From Psychrobacter raelei (GTDB lineage: Bacteria; Pseudomonadota; Gammaproteobacteria; Pseudomonadales; Moraxellaceae), in the NCBI RefSeq assembly GCF_022631235.3, contig NZ_CP093310.2, positions 558,001-622,000 of the forward strand: DNA of 64,000 bases, in the 5' to 3' direction. A program made the translations under genes and the position numbers. Positions within the stretch are counted from its first letter, which is position 1; the number at the start of each line of letters is the position of its first letter. The notes under the pieces were generated by a model. That model was not told the DNA's origin and ran no database searches. It worked only from the letters and a program-made list of their open reading frames with translations. Of this stretch, positions 18,898-27,879 are shown piece by piece.

Positions 18898-19569
18898 CTA
18901 AGCTATAGTATCATGACACAAGTAGGCTAGAGCTGTTAACAGTATTTTTGCATCTTTGGGCAGGGTTTGTGGGGCGTTAAGGTAACTGAGCGCTTGGTTA
19001 TAAACGTCAATAACAAAAGTGCTCTGACTGGTATCAAAGTTGGCATGTAGGTTGTCTTGTGAGACCCGAAAACGTCGTTGGCACATTAGGCTAAGTAGGC
19101 ATTCTATGGCTTGCGGCTTAATCTCTACTTGCTCAAATGCATGCTGTTGGGCTTCTGTACGCCCATCGGGGGCATACCAGTAGCCAAAGTCGGACAACGT
19201 GCGTCTGCGGGCACCTGCCAAGCTCCAGTGACTGATTTCATGTAGAGCGCTTTGAAAAAAGCCATGTGCAAACTCGATACGTGCAGGTTGTCCATCAACT
19301 GAGGGAAAATACTCAGGCTCAAAGTCGCCGCGTACTAAGGTGACGTTTTGAGTGGCAAATAAAGTATTAAATACAGCAATAAGCCAGTCCACCTTCACAG
19401 CCTCTATCTGCTCATCTGTTAGATTGACCAAATTAAGTGTTTGCTGCGTAATGTGTTGCCATTGGGATTTGAAACGAGATAATGCTTTAGGCATAGTACT
19501 TGGCATCTCTTGCAGCAGCGTATTGGCCAAAGCGGTTATGGGTAGGTCATAAAAATTAATCACAGACAT
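18898..19569 (-). CDS. epmC: Elongation factor P hydroxylase EpmC
   Basis: EpmC (YfcM) hydroxylates the modified lysine of EF-P after EpmA and EpmB have acted. Diagnostic motifs are RGDFEPEYFPS (residues about 80-90), AHGFFQSALHEISHW with the metal-binding HExxH at 110-114, FGYWYAPDGRTEAQQ, and FEQVEIKPQAIE. Length is 223 residues, a little longer than E. coli EpmC. The substrate gene efp and epmB are about 41 kb away in the same window. Confidence 0.92.
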   Translation of the reverse strand: MSVINFYDLPITALANTLLQEMPSTMPKALSRFKSQWQHITQQTLNLVNLTDEQIEAVKVDWLIAVFNTLFATQNVTLVRGDFEPEYFPSVDGQPARIEFAHGFFQSALHEISHWSLAGARRRTLSDFGYWYAPDGRTEAQQHAFEQVEIKPQAIECLLSLMCQRRFRVSQDNLHANFDTSQSTFVIDVYNQALSYLNAPQTLPKDAKILLTALAYLCHDTIA

Positions 19570-19682
19570 GGCTTTAATGATCCAAAGAAAATGGCAAGCG
19601 GCTATTTTAGCAAGTTAATTGCCGCTGACAACCTTATACTCGCTTAGCAATGAGCGATATCATTTTTAAAAAAGAGAGAAGT

Positions 19683-20297
19683 ATGACAAAATACACCAAG
19701 GATACTAAATCCACTAACTTAACGGATTTGAACGTGAGCAATAATACTGAAAAAAGTGCACAGCAGTTACCTAATCACGTCAATTTAGAGAAGTGGGAAG
19801 ATGCCGGCTATGTTTGGTCCGGTAGCATTACCCCACGTCTGCTAAAGCGATTGGTAGATATTGTCCCTGAAGACTATCAAGATAAGCCCATTGACTTAAG
19901 ATGTGAGCTGAAAAAACAAGGTCAGCTATTGACCTTAGAGATGCAGTTCACAGGCGATATTTGGGTGACGTGTCAGCGCTGTCTTAATCCACTGAACATC
20001 GATGTCACTCACGATGCGCAGCTGATACTATTACAGCGTGAAGAGCAAGAAAGCTTGGTGGATGAGTCCGATGATTATCTGCTGCTAGAGGAGCTGCTCG
20101 CCGATCAGCCTGAGAATAAAAAAGGCGATCGCCTGCTACCACTAAAAAAACTGGTCGAGGATGAGTTGCTGTTAGATGTCCCTTTATCTGCCAAACATGA
20201 TGATTGTGAAATGGCAGTAGAGCAGGTCGGTGAAATTATCGAAGAGGAAGCAGAAAACCCGTTTGCCGCACTCGAAGCACTCAAAGGTAAGCTTTAA
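19683..20297 (+). CDS. yceD: YceD / DUF177 family protein
   Basis: YceD-family proteins are encoded next to rpmF in most bacteria; a link to 23S rRNA is reported for plant relatives, but the bacterial role is poorly defined. The CQRCLNPL motif with two Cys is at about residue 102-109, after a beta-rich domain, and the C-terminal half is strongly acidic. I chose the ATG at 19683 because a GAGAG site precedes it; an ATG at 19650 in the same frame has none. rpmF follows after 268 bp. Confidence 0.88.
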   Translation: MTKYTKDTKSTNLTDLNVSNNTEKSAQQLPNHVNLEKWEDAGYVWSGSITPRLLKRLVDIVPEDYQDKPIDLRCELKKQGQLLTLEMQFTGDIWVTCQRCLNPLNIDVTHDAQLILLQREEQESLVDESDDYLLLEELLADQPENKKGDRLLPLKKLVEDELLLDVPLSAKHDDCEMAVEQVGEIIEEEAENPFAALEALKGKL

Positions 20298-20363
20298 AAC
20301 TTGATCCTAGCACGTGCTCATCTGATTGATTAGATCTCGTAAAACTTGCAAAGTGAATACCCC

Positions 20364-20392
20364 TTTATTTTATGGAACAAAGCGAGTATAAT
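20364..20392 (+). promoter_or_regulatory. Putative rpmF promoter
   Basis: A perfect TATAAT at 20387-20392 with a weak -35 (TTTATT, 20364-20369) at 17 bp. It would give a leader of about 165 nt before rpmF. Confidence 0.45.
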
Positions 20393-20434
20393 CTCTCGTT
20401 TATTATTCCCAGATTTTAAACCTATTTGATTTTT

Positions 20435-20453
20435 AATAAGAGTTGCTCTTATT
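20435..20453 (+). promoter_or_regulatory. Hairpin in the rpmF leader
   Basis: AATAAGAG (20435-20442) pairs with CTCTTATT (20446-20453) around TTG. The rest of the leader is AT-rich and repeats parts of these arms (CTTATT at 20490-20495), so alternative pairings are possible. No terminator T-run is present. Confidence 0.4.
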
Positions 20454-20565
20454 GAGGTCAATAGAGAACTCATTTTGCTAAGTGAGCTTATTGTATTTTA
20501 GATAAATTTTTATTTAAAATATGGCGCTCACCGCCAAAGCATATTTTAAAATAGGAGCAAGACCC

Positions 20566-20748
20566 ATGGCTGTTCAAAAAAGTCGTAAAAGCCGCTCACG
20601 CCGTGATATGCGTCGTTCACACCACCATATGGAAGTTGCTGAGCTAAGCATCGATGCTACCACTGGTGAAAAACATCGTCGTCACCATATGACTAAAGAT
20701 GGTTTTTACCGTGGCCGCCAATTGTTTAAAGCGAGTCAGGAAGACTAA
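20566..20748 (+). CDS. rpmF: 50S ribosomal protein L32
   Basis: The ATG at 20566 gives [20 protein letters not shown] and 60 residues, the usual L32 length; an AGGAG site precedes it. A longer in-frame start at 20521 would add 15 residues not seen in the family. The C-terminal half reads [17 protein letters not shown] and lacks the four-Cys zinc motif, as in many gammaproteobacterial L32 proteins. A terminator follows. Confidence 0.97.
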   Translation: MAVQKSRKSRSRRDMRRSHHHMEVAELSIDATTGEKHRRHHMTKDGFYRGRQLFKASQED

Positions 20749-20784
20749 CTCATAATCATTTTAAATGATTATGGTTAGATATAA

Positions 20785-20839
20785 GAGCTAAGCCTTACTA
20801 ATGACCCTTTTATCATTAGTGGCGCTTGGCTCTTTTTTT
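20785..20839 (+). terminator. Terminator after rpmF
   Basis: A long imperfect stem: GAGCTAAGC...ACTAATGA pairs with TCATTAGT...GCTTGGCTC, followed by seven T (20833-20839). It ends 31 bp before fabD, so fabD must rely on read-through or a very short promoter region. Confidence 0.85.
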
Positions 20840-20870
20840 ATGAGTATATTTAGGGATAAGAAGGCTTATA

Positions 20871-21869
20871 ATGTCACTAAAAGCGTCGCAAGCAGTTAAA
20901 AAACAAGGTCAACTGGATGTGCCTCGTCGCATTGCGGTTGTTTTTCCTGGGCAAGGTTCACAAACTGTCGGTATGCTAAATGAGCTGAGCGAAGCGTATC
21001 CTATCGTCAAAGAGACGTTTGCTGAAGCGAGTGAAGCATTAGGGTTTGATTTGTGGGCAGTGTGTCAAGATGAGGCTGAATTAGGTAAGACTGAGAACAC
21101 TCAGCCTGCGTTATTAACCGCCAGTATTGCCGTTTGGCGTATTTTGCAACAAAACACTCAAATTGAACCTCTATTTTTAGCAGGGCACTCTTTAGGAGAG
21201 TACAGCGCCTTGTGTGCTGCGGGCTCAATTAGCTTTGCAGATGCTGTAAAATTGGTTCACGCGCGTGGCCATTTTATGCAGCAAGCTGTGGTAGGGGTTG
21301 ATACTAAGATGGCTGCTGTACTTGGCTTAGATAACAGCCAGGTGATTAGTATCTGTGAGCAAGTAGAGAGCAATAATGATGACACCATCGTGAGCGCTGC
21401 CAACTTCAATAGCCCAGGTCAAATCGTGGTTGCGGGTAACTCTGAAGGTGTTGATATCTTAAGCCAACATATCCAATGTATGGGCAAGCGTATAGTGCCG
21501 CTCAAGGTGAGCGTACCTTCGCACTGCGCATTGATGCAGCCAGCCACAGAAGCCTTGGCAGAGAAGCTGGCCGAATGCAAATTTGAGCTGCCAAGCATTC
21601 CTGTAATTCAAAATAAAAACGCCATGGAAGAAAAAACAATCGCCGGTATAAAAAAGGCGTTAACTGAGCAGCTTAGCCATCCTGTGCTATGGACTCAAAC
21701 CATGCAAAAACTGGCCGATAAACACATCAATTTAATCATTGAGTGCGGTGCAGGCACGGTTTTGAGTAATTTGGCAAAAAGACAAGACACGCCTATTGCC
21801 ACTTATCCTACTGATAAGCCAGAGCGACTCGCTAAGCTTTTTGATAAGTTAAATAATGAGGATCTATAA
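20871..21869 (+). CDS. fabD: Malonyl-CoA-ACP transacylase
   Basis: FabD moves malonate from CoA to ACP to start fatty acid elongation. The PGQGSQ motif is at residues 26-31, and the nucleophile Ser107 lies in GHSLGEYSAL. Length is 332 residues with an N-terminal extension of about 18. The stop shares one base with the fabG start. The plsX and fabH genes that often precede fabD are not here. Confidence 0.96.
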   Translation: MSLKASQAVKKQGQLDVPRRIAVVFPGQGSQTVGMLNELSEAYPIVKETFAEASEALGFDLWAVCQDEAELGKTENTQPALLTASIAVWRILQQNTQIEPLFLAGHSLGEYSALCAAGSISFADAVKLVHARGHFMQQAVVGVDTKMAAVLGLDNSQVISICEQVESNNDDTIVSAANFNSPGQIVVAGNSEGVDILSQHIQCMGKRIVPLKVSVPSHCALMQPATEALAEKLAECKFELPSIPVIQNKNAMEEKTIAGIKKALTEQLSHPVLWTQTMQKLADKHINLIIECGAGTVLSNLAKRQDTPIATYPTDKPERLAKLFDKLNNEDL

Positions 21870-22597
21870 TGAGTCGTACAATCACTTTAGTTACAGGTGC
21901 CAGTCGTGGTATCGGTAAAGCTATTGCCAAGCGTTTTGCTAAGGAAGGTCACTTTGTGATTGGCACTGCCACAACCGCTGAGGGTGCTCAATCGATTGAT
22001 GAGTACTTACATGATGCTGGCGGTATTGGTCGCAGCTTGGATGTGACCAATCAAGAAAGTATTGATAAATTATTTGAAGAAATTGAAAGCGTTTATGGTA
22101 GCGTGCAAGTATTGGTCAATAACGCTGGTATCACCCAAGATGGTCTGCTCATTCGTATGAAAGATGAAGATTGGGATAACGTGGTAGACACCAACTTAAC
22201 CTCAATTTACCGCATGAGTAAGCGGGCAATGCGGGGTATGATGAAAGGGCGCAAAGGCCGTATCATCAATATCACCTCAGTTGTGGGCCAGATGGGTAAC
22301 GCCGGTCAAGCCAACTATGCGGCTACCAAAGCCGGTGTAGAAGGCTTTAGTCGTACTTTAGCCCGCGAAATTGGTTCACGTCAGGTGACCGTTAACTGTG
22401 TGGCACCAGGTCTTATTGAGACGGATATGACCGATGAGCTTGATGAGCGCCTACTTAATTCTATGCTAGATGCGGTTCCTGTGGGACGTCTGGGCCAGCC
22501 TGAAGATGTTGCTGCTGCCGTCTCTTACTTAGCCAGTGATGAGGCGAGCTATGTAACTGGCGCTGTCATTCCTGTCAATGGTGGCATGTACATGTAA
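21869..22597 (+). CDS. fabG: 3-oxoacyl-ACP reductase
   Basis: FabG is the NADPH-dependent SDR that reduces beta-ketoacyl-ACP. It has the N-terminal TGASRGIGKAIA nucleotide-binding motif, NNAGIT, and the catalytic YAATKAG with Tyr and Lys, plus the family C-terminus ASYVTGAVIPVNGGMYM. At 242 residues it is full length. Its start overlaps fabD by one base. Confidence 0.97.
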   Translation: MSRTITLVTGASRGIGKAIAKRFAKEGHFVIGTATTAEGAQSIDEYLHDAGGIGRSLDVTNQESIDKLFEEIESVYGSVQVLVNNAGITQDGLLIRMKDEDWDNVVDTNLTSIYRMSKRAMRGMMKGRKGRIINITSVVGQMGNAGQANYAATKAGVEGFSRTLAREIGSRQVTVNCVAPGLIETDMTDELDERLLNSMLDAVPVGRLGQPEDVAAAVSYLASDEASYVTGAVIPVNGGMYM

Positions 22598-22824
22598 TAT
22601 ATGCAGGTAAATTGTTAATTAATTAGAATTACGCCGACACTTTTGCTATTATAGGCAACAGATGTACACTTTAGATGAAAGTGGTCGCAATAATTGATAA
22701 TATAGTGACCCCTATCTAGTAGATCGATGCTAAAGTTCAATGCTTGAGCGGCCACTACAGGTGAAAAGTTTAAGCATTGCCATTATTAGAAAATTTTAAA
22801 TTACCAATCAGGATGGAGACTCCT

Positions 22825-23067
22825 ATGAGCGAAGAAATTGAATTAAAAGTAAAATCAGCTGTAGCCGAACAGCTAGACGTGAATATTGAAGACATCAAGA
22901 GCGATTCTTCATTCATTAACGATCTAGGTGCTGACTCTTTAGACCTAGTTGAACTAGTAATGAACTTTGAAAATGACTTTGATATCACTATCCCTGATGA
23001 TGATTCAAGTGAATTAACCACCGTTCAAAAAGCAGTAGACTATATCAAGTCAAAATTAGAGTCTTAA
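22825..23067 (+). CDS. acpP: Acyl carrier protein
   Basis: ACP carries acyl chains on a 4'-phosphopantetheine arm. The [12 protein letters not shown] motif holds the attachment Ser38 (Met counted). I chose the ATG at 22825, with GGAG upstream, giving the usual acidic 80-residue protein; an upstream in-frame start at 22777 would add 16 non-conserved residues. A 227 bp gap separates it from fabG, so it may have its own promoter, though none is clear. No fabF follows. Confidence 0.97.
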   Translation: MSEEIELKVKSAVAEQLDVNIEDIKSDSSFINDLGADSLDLVELVMNFENDFDITIPDDDSSELTTVQKAVDYIKSKLES

Positions 23068-23112
23068 GCTTTAATTTGCTGTCAATGACTCGGTTATAGA
23101 GGCATTGATAAT

Positions 23113-23149
23113 AAAAGACCATGTACGCACGTACGTGGTCTTTTTTTTT
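23113..23149 (+). terminator. Terminator after acpP
   Basis: GACCATGTAC pairs with GTACGTGGTC (one wobble) around a short GCAC loop, followed by nine T at 23141-23149. It is about 50 bases past the acpP stop. Confidence 0.92.
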
Positions 23150-23367
23150 GGTGTATTGTTTATGTGCTCAGGCGGCACGCCATTTGTAAGTAATAAAATT
23201 TAACAATTAGCTACATTGAAATAGTAATAAATCACAAGGGCAGTGGGTATACTTTAAAAGTGGAAGTCACAAACCAAAATACACAATATTAAAGACTCAT
23301 TGTTTGCTGCGCTGCTTAAGGTAGTTATCAGTCGGTACTGGCTACTTGGCTGAGATGTGCCTTAGAC

Positions 23368-23397
23368 TTGAGCTAATAATTTTATTTAAAATAATAT
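23368..23397 (+). promoter_or_regulatory. Putative kbp promoter
   Basis: TTGAGC (-35) and TAATAT (-10) with an 18 bp AT-rich spacer, about 40 bp before the kbp start. The match is moderate. Confidence 0.35.
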
Positions 23398-23436
23398 GTG
23401 GCAAATAATATAATCAATAATTTTTAGGAGAAATTC

Positions 23437-23943
23437 ATGGGAATTTTTAGTTTTGCAAAGGATATCGGCGATAAGATTTTTAATCGTGATGATGCTAAAA
23501 AAGAAACAGAATCACACGCAGATGCTAATGCAACCCCAGCTGCCTCTACTGAGCCATCAGCACAGTCAGTAGCTAACTTGCTATTAAAGCGTATTCAGCA
23601 GCAAAACCTTAACATCACTAATTTAAAAGTTAAGTATAACGCCACCACAGATACCGCTGAAATCAGTGGTAATGCAGAAACTCAAGCAGACCGTGAAAAA
23701 GCGATCATCGCTATTGGTAACGTTCAAAACGTTGCTAAAGTTATCGATAACATCGATATCAAGCAAGATGCGCCTGAATCTACGATGTACACTGTAAAAT
23801 CTGGTGATTCTTTATCTAAGATTGCTCAAGAAGTGTATGGTTCTGCGAATGAATATAACAAGATTTTTGAAGCTAACAAGCCTATGCTAAGTAGCCCAGA
23901 CAAAATCTACCCAGGCCAAGTACTTCGTATTCCTAAGCCTTAA
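23437..23943 (+). CDS. kbp: BON and LysM domain protein, Kbp-like (potassium-binding)
   Basis: The sequence resembles E. coli Kbp (YgaU), a cytoplasmic K+-binding protein. It starts MGIFSFAKDIGDK, has a BON domain at residues about 55-105 and a LysM domain at the C-terminus (YTVKSGDSLSKIAQEVYG to IYPGQVLRIPKP). The EYNKIFEANKPML stretch is nearly the same as in E. coli Kbp. There is no signal peptide. A linker of Ala, Ser and Thr around residues 25-45 makes it about 20 residues longer than the E. coli protein. Direct potassium binding here is inferred from similarity. Confidence 0.88.
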   Translation: MGIFSFAKDIGDKIFNRDDAKKETESHADANATPAASTEPSAQSVANLLLKRIQQQNLNITNLKVKYNATTDTAEISGNAETQADREKAIIAIGNVQNVAKVIDNIDIKQDAPESTMYTVKSGDSLSKIAQEVYGSANEYNKIFEANKPMLSSPDKIYPGQVLRIPKP

Positions 23944-23969
23944 TCTGTTTAATAGCTAAGCTTCTCTAT

Positions 23970-24011
23970 CTAAGGCCCTATATTTAAGGTCCTATATCTA
24001 AGGTGCTATAG
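23970..24011. repeat. 14-bp tandem repeat, three copies
   Basis: CTAAGGCCCTATAT, TTAAGGTCCTATAT and CTAAGGTGCTATAG lie head to tail, and a fourth, decayed unit may follow to 24025. They lie between the kbp stop and its terminator. Confidence 0.9.
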
Positions 24012-24049
24012 CTAACAGACTACAGGAAAACGTAAAAACGCTTAAGCCA

Positions 24050-24081
24050 AAAAGCCACCAACAACAGTTGGTGGCTTTTTT
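24050..24081 (+). terminator. Terminator after kbp
   Basis: AAAGCCACCAAC (24051-24062) pairs perfectly with GTTGGTGGCTTT around AACA, with six T following. Upstream A residues mean it may also serve the convergent queG. Confidence 0.92.
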
Positions 24082-24169
24082 AGCTTCAAAATAAACACAA
24101 ATAAACGCTTAAGTGACCTGTCATTGTTTATGATATTTTAAATCCTACATTGGGCCACAGACTTATCAG

Positions 24170-25366
24170 TTATGACGTTGATGAGTGAAGCTTAGCCAGC
24201 TGCTCCTTAATGGCCCAGTGAATGTGCTCATCTAATACCTCACCGTGCTCGCCTAAACGAGAGTTAAGCTTTTCGATGTGCTTGGCATGATAAGGTGCAT
24301 TACCGATACCAATAGACAGATTACGCAAAAAGTTCACATAACCGGTGCGGCGCAGTGGGCTGCCCTCGGTGCTTTTTAAGAACTGCTGCTCGCTCCACTG
24401 CCACAGCTCAATTAATAAGCTGTCATCTAGATTATGGCGGGCATGAAAGTCGTCAATAGGGCTAATTTGAGCATAACGATTCCAAGGACAAATAAGCTGG
24501 CAGTCATCACAGCCGAAGACTCGATTACCAATCGCCTTACGGTATGTCTCGTCAATGATGCCATCATGCTCAATGGTTAAATAAGAGATGCAGGCACTGG
24601 CTTTAAGCTGATAAGGGGCGACAATCGCCTGGGTGGGACAAATATCTATACAGGCACTACAGCTACCGCAGTGAGCGCTAACGGCCGTATCCTCTGGCAG
24701 TGCTAAGCTTAAAAACAGCTCTCCTAAGACAAAAAATGAGCCTGAGTCTTTATTAATCAACAAAGTGTGTTTACCCGTCCAGCCCAGTCCTGCCGCATCG
24801 GCTAAAGGACGCTCAAATATCGGTGCTGAATCACTAAAGGGACGAAACACAAAAGGGCTATCTACGCCAATATCCAAGTGTTGCCACTGAGGAAGCATGG
24901 CTTCAATATTTTGAGCCAGTTTTTTTAGACGCGAGCGCATGGTTTTGTGATAGTCACGTCCTCGGGCGTAGCGGGCAATAATGGCATGATTGGGGCGCAG
25001 GTTATCTTCAATACGGCGCGGTGCGGGTGCCGCCTCTAGATAATCCATACGCACTGAGATGATGGTGCGTGAGCCCTCTACCAACAGCGCAGGATTGGCG
25101 CGCTTATCATGGTTGCTCTCCATAAAGGTCAGCTGTCCGTGATGTCCTTTCGCCAGCCAGTCACGCAGACCTTGCATTTGTGCTTCAAACAGCGGATTGT
25201 CAACGCTAATAAAGCCGCAGTCGGCAAAGCCTAACTTGATTGCCTGCTCACGAATCCACCGCTTGACATCGATGGCATCTTGAAACTCATTGGTCGGTAT
25301 GGACGCATTTTTGGCAGTTGGCATAGGCGCTGTGGCAGAGGCTGGGGTAGACGACGAGGAGGACAT
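24170..25366 (-). CDS. queG: Epoxyqueuosine reductase QueG
   Basis: QueG makes the last step of queuosine synthesis, reducing epoxyqueuosine in tRNA with cobalamin and two 4Fe-4S clusters. The cluster ligands are in CGSCSACIDICPTQA and CDDCQLICPWN. The FSDSAPIFERPLADAAGLGWTGKHT segment with the conserved Asp is typical. The start is uncertain: an ATG at 25378 is four codons upstream and neither has a clear ribosome site. The N-terminal 30 residues are a Ser/Ala/Thr-rich extension. It is divergent from nnr, and a queG-nnr pairing is also seen in E. coli. Confidence 0.94.
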   Translation of the reverse strand: MSSSSSTPASATAPMPTAKNASIPTNEFQDAIDVKRWIREQAIKLGFADCGFISVDNPLFEAQMQGLRDWLAKGHHGQLTFMESNHDKRANPALLVEGSRTIISVRMDYLEAAPAPRRIEDNLRPNHAIIARYARGRDYHKTMRSRLKKLAQNIEAMLPQWQHLDIGVDSPFVFRPFSDSAPIFERPLADAAGLGWTGKHTLLINKDSGSFFVLGELFLSLALPEDTAVSAHCGSCSACIDICPTQAIVAPYQLKASACISYLTIEHDGIIDETYRKAIGNRVFGCDDCQLICPWNRYAQISPIDDFHARHNLDDSLLIELWQWSEQQFLKSTEGSPLRRTGYVNFLRNLSIGIGNAPYHAKHIEKLNSRLGEHGEVLDEHIHWAIKEQLAKLHSSTS

Positions 25367-25402
25367 AATAAGACACAATACTCAAAGCTCAATTAAGGGG
25401 GT

Positions 25403-27139
25403 ATGATAAGCTATAACTACCCAAATATAAAACCTAAGCTGCCTTGGAGTCTTACTGATATGTCAAAGCAATCTCATTGTGACGCCGCTGCCCGTAGTAT
25501 TCAGTCTATTCAAGCTAATGATGCGCTAGTCCCCTTGTACAGCCCTAAGCAGGTGTATGGCATAGAAAAAGCGTGGTTTGATGCCGGTAATGACAGCTAT
25601 GCCCTAATGCAGCAGGCTGCTTGGCAGATTGCTCATTGGATTTACCGCACTTATAGTAAGGCCGGTGATAAGCTAAAGATAGGGGTGTGGGTGGGCCGTG
25701 GTAATAATGGCGGTGATGGCTGGCTGGTGGCTGATTATTTGACGCAATTAGGCGCGCAGGTCGCTGTCATTGAAGTGGGGCCAGAGGTCAGTACCGCTGA
25801 TGCGCTTTTGGCCAAGCAGCAGGCTACAGCGACCTTAAATAACAACAAGCAAGTAATAGAGCAGACATTCATCGGCCATTTAGCGAATCAAACAAGCTTT
25901 GCTAAAGTTTGTGAACAATCCGAGTACTTAAGCGCCGATGTCTATGTGGATGCCTTATTTGGTATTGGTCTAGACCGAGCGCCTCAGTCTGCTTATGCCG
26001 ATGCCATTCGCTATATCAATGCAGCCAAGCAGCACAATCATCGCTTACAAGTGGTCAGTGTGGATGTACCAAGTGGCGTGGTCTCAAGCACAGGTGAGGT
26101 CTTCGATGAACAGGCGGTGAGGGCAGATATTACCTTATGTTTGGTGGCTCGCAAAGTAGGCTTGCACCTAAAAGATGCTATGGACTATACCGGAAAGCTG
26201 GTAGATCTGCCGCTGATACCCACAGTGTTGGGTAAGCTGCCACAAGCTTGGCTACAACATCACGCGCAGCCGTTACCTGCGCGTGATCACAATACCCATA
26301 AGGGCAGCTTTGGTCATGTACTTATCGCTGGCGGTAATCAGGTCGACGGGTCTCAGGGTATGGGTGGTGCCGCTATTTTATCGGCCAGCACAGCCTTTGC
26401 CACAGGTGTGGGTAAGCTGACGGTGGCTTGTCATAAGGCTTTTCATGGCAGTCTAATAGGCGCTGTGCCTAATGCCATGAGTTTAGACTTGCATGATGCC
26501 TCAAGCGTAGAGTCTCTTATTGCGCAGTGCGATACTTTGGCAATAGGTATGGGGTTTGGGCGAGATGAGAGTAGTTTTACGCTGTTTGAGCGCTACTTGC
26601 GTACCGCTTTGCAGCAGTCCATTCCCCTGATCATTGATGCCGATGGTTTGTATCATTTGGCCAGCTTGGCTAAGCAGGCTCCTGAAATTATTGATCAGCT
26701 GATTGCGCATGCTAAGACTCATGAGGTCTGGTATACACCGCACAGTGGTGAGGCAGGGCGATTGCTAGATATATCGGCTGATGAGATAGAAAAAGATCGA
26801 CTGGCGGCCATCACGCAATTGGCCAATAAATACAATGGCAGCTGGCTGCTCAAAGGTGCAGGCTCATTGGTACTACATAAGGGTGAAATACGAGTCTGTG
26901 CAGCGGGCAATGCGGGAATGGCAACGGCTGGCATGGGTGATGTATTGTCTGGGCTGGCCGCAGGGTTACTGGCGCAATCGGTACTGCCTAAGTCTTCTCG
27001 CACCCTCATACAAGCGGTCATGATTCATGCAATGGCTGGTGATGTACTTGAGCGCAAAAAAGGAGTGTGGGCGCTACAAGCCAGTGACATGCCGCCTGTG
27101 GTAGGACAGATTATGCAGCAGTTAACCCAAGCTCAGTAG
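25403..27139 (+). CDS. nnr: Bifunctional NAD(P)H-hydrate epimerase/dehydratase
   Basis: Nnr repairs hydrated NADH and NADPH. The N-terminal epimerase (YjeF_N) spans residues about 50-270 with GRGNNGGDGWLVADYL and VDALFGIGLDR. The C-terminal ADP-dependent dehydratase (carbohydrate-kinase fold) spans about 290-575 with HKGSFGHVLIAGG and GNAGMATAGMGDVLSG. At 578 residues it is longer than E. coli Nnr by about 60, mostly at the N-terminus. A G-rich ribosome-site-like run is only one base from the ATG at 25403, so the ATG at 25460 is an alternative start. Confidence 0.93.
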   Translation: MISYNYPNIKPKLPWSLTDMSKQSHCDAAARSIQSIQANDALVPLYSPKQVYGIEKAWFDAGNDSYALMQQAAWQIAHWIYRTYSKAGDKLKIGVWVGRGNNGGDGWLVADYLTQLGAQVAVIEVGPEVSTADALLAKQQATATLNNNKQVIEQTFIGHLANQTSFAKVCEQSEYLSADVYVDALFGIGLDRAPQSAYADAIRYINAAKQHNHRLQVVSVDVPSGVVSSTGEVFDEQAVRADITLCLVARKVGLHLKDAMDYTGKLVDLPLIPTVLGKLPQAWLQHHAQPLPARDHNTHKGSFGHVLIAGGNQVDGSQGMGGAAILSASTAFATGVGKLTVACHKAFHGSLIGAVPNAMSLDLHDASSVESLIAQCDTLAIGMGFGRDESSFTLFERYLRTALQQSIPLIIDADGLYHLASLAKQAPEIIDQLIAHAKTHEVWYTPHSGEAGRLLDISADEIEKDRLAAITQLANKYNGSWLLKGAGSLVLHKGEIRVCAAGNAGMATAGMGDVLSGLAAGLLAQSVLPKSSRTLIQAVMIHAMAGDVLERKKGVWALQASDMPPVVGQIMQQLTQAQ

Positions 27140-27147
27140 CGCTGTGA

Positions 27148-27163
27148 ATATAAGCGCTTATAT
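27148..27163. repeat. Perfect 16-bp palindrome
   Basis: ATATAAGCGCTTATAT lies in the 71 bp between the convergent nnr and the 27211 gene. It has no T-run. It may be a weak bidirectional stop or a protein site, or chance. Confidence 0.6.
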
Positions 27164-27210
27164 CGTCCAATATGTTGGCATAGCCAGAGCAAGGGGATGA
27201 CTTGTAAAAA

Positions 27211-27780
27211 CTAGCAGTACTGTGCCAATAGTTGCTCGGTATTTTCTCGCTTTAGCTCAATCATAGGGGCGGTTAGATAGACTCTTTGGCCAGTAGCATT
27301 GAGCGTATATACCTCATCGCCTGTGGTTAAGTGCATTAAATTAACTTGCAGCTTTTTACATTGGGTCTGAATGGTTGGGTCCAAAGTCTTGGAAGGGGGA
27401 GGGGCTTGGTTGTTTTTTGCAGTGGTGCTGCCTGAAGATGACAATAAAGGTGCAGTAAAAGACGACTTAGGCTGGGTTGACGTATTGGTCTGAGGCGGCG
27501 CGACAGGGGCGGAGAATTGACCTGGCTTACTGGGCCGGCCGTCACCTCTCATCTGTATGATTTCAACCTGAGTGCCTATGTCAGGTGCAAATTGTGAGTA
27601 TTTTACCTCACCAAATTCTCCCGTAGTTTTATACACCGGCATGGCCCAAGCTGGCAGAGCAACACCTAGGCCAAGTGCCGCCACACTTAGTCCATATATG
27701 AACGTCCGATTTAACGGTGGCTTGGCAAGCCTATCGTGCATATGGATCCATGGCACAGCCTTAAATAAATTCATAAGCAC
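27211..27780 (-). CDS. Exported protein with DUF4124-like N-terminal domain
   Basis: A 189-residue protein of unknown function. A membrane segment at residues about 27-46 ends in PAWA, a good signal-peptidase site before MPVYKT. The YKTTGEFGEVKYSQFAP stretch is like DUF4124 domains, which start exported proteins in many proteobacteria. The middle (about 80-130) is Pro-, Ser-, Thr- and Gln-rich and low complexity. The C-terminal 55 residues, with two Cys, form a second small domain. The long stretch before the signal hydrophobic core suggests the true start may be the Met at residue 14 rather than 27780. Confidence 0.7.
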   Translation of the reverse strand: MLMNLFKAVPWIHMHDRLAKPPLNRTFIYGLSVAALGLGVALPAWAMPVYKTTGEFGEVKYSQFAPDIGTQVEIIQMRGDGRPSKPGQFSAPVAPPQTNTSTQPKSSFTAPLLSSSGSTTAKNNQAPPPSKTLDPTIQTQCKKLQVNLMHLTTGDEVYTLNATGQRVYLTAPMIELKRENTEQLLAQYC

Positions 27781-27798
27781 GGTTTATCCTATATAAGC

Positions 27799-27832
27799 TA
27801 AGCAGTGGCAGGCAATAAGCAGTGGGACGCAG
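27799..27832. repeat. 17-bp tandem repeat, two copies
   Basis: TAAGCAGTGGCAGGCAA and TAAGCAGTGGGACGCAG lie head to tail, and a third partial copy (TAAGCAACAAG) follows. They lie between two minus-strand genes. Confidence 0.88.
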
Positions 27833-27879
27833 TAAGCAACAAGATGTAAATTTTAACCAAATCATCGGGTGACAAATGA

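Larger units (their letters stand above)
23068..23436. other. Intergenic region between acpP and kbp
   Basis: It holds the acpP terminator (23113-23149) and then about 290 AT-rich bases with no gene. A possible kbp promoter, TTGAGC (23368-23373) and TAATAT (23392-23397) at 18 bp, is near its end. Confidence 0.5.
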
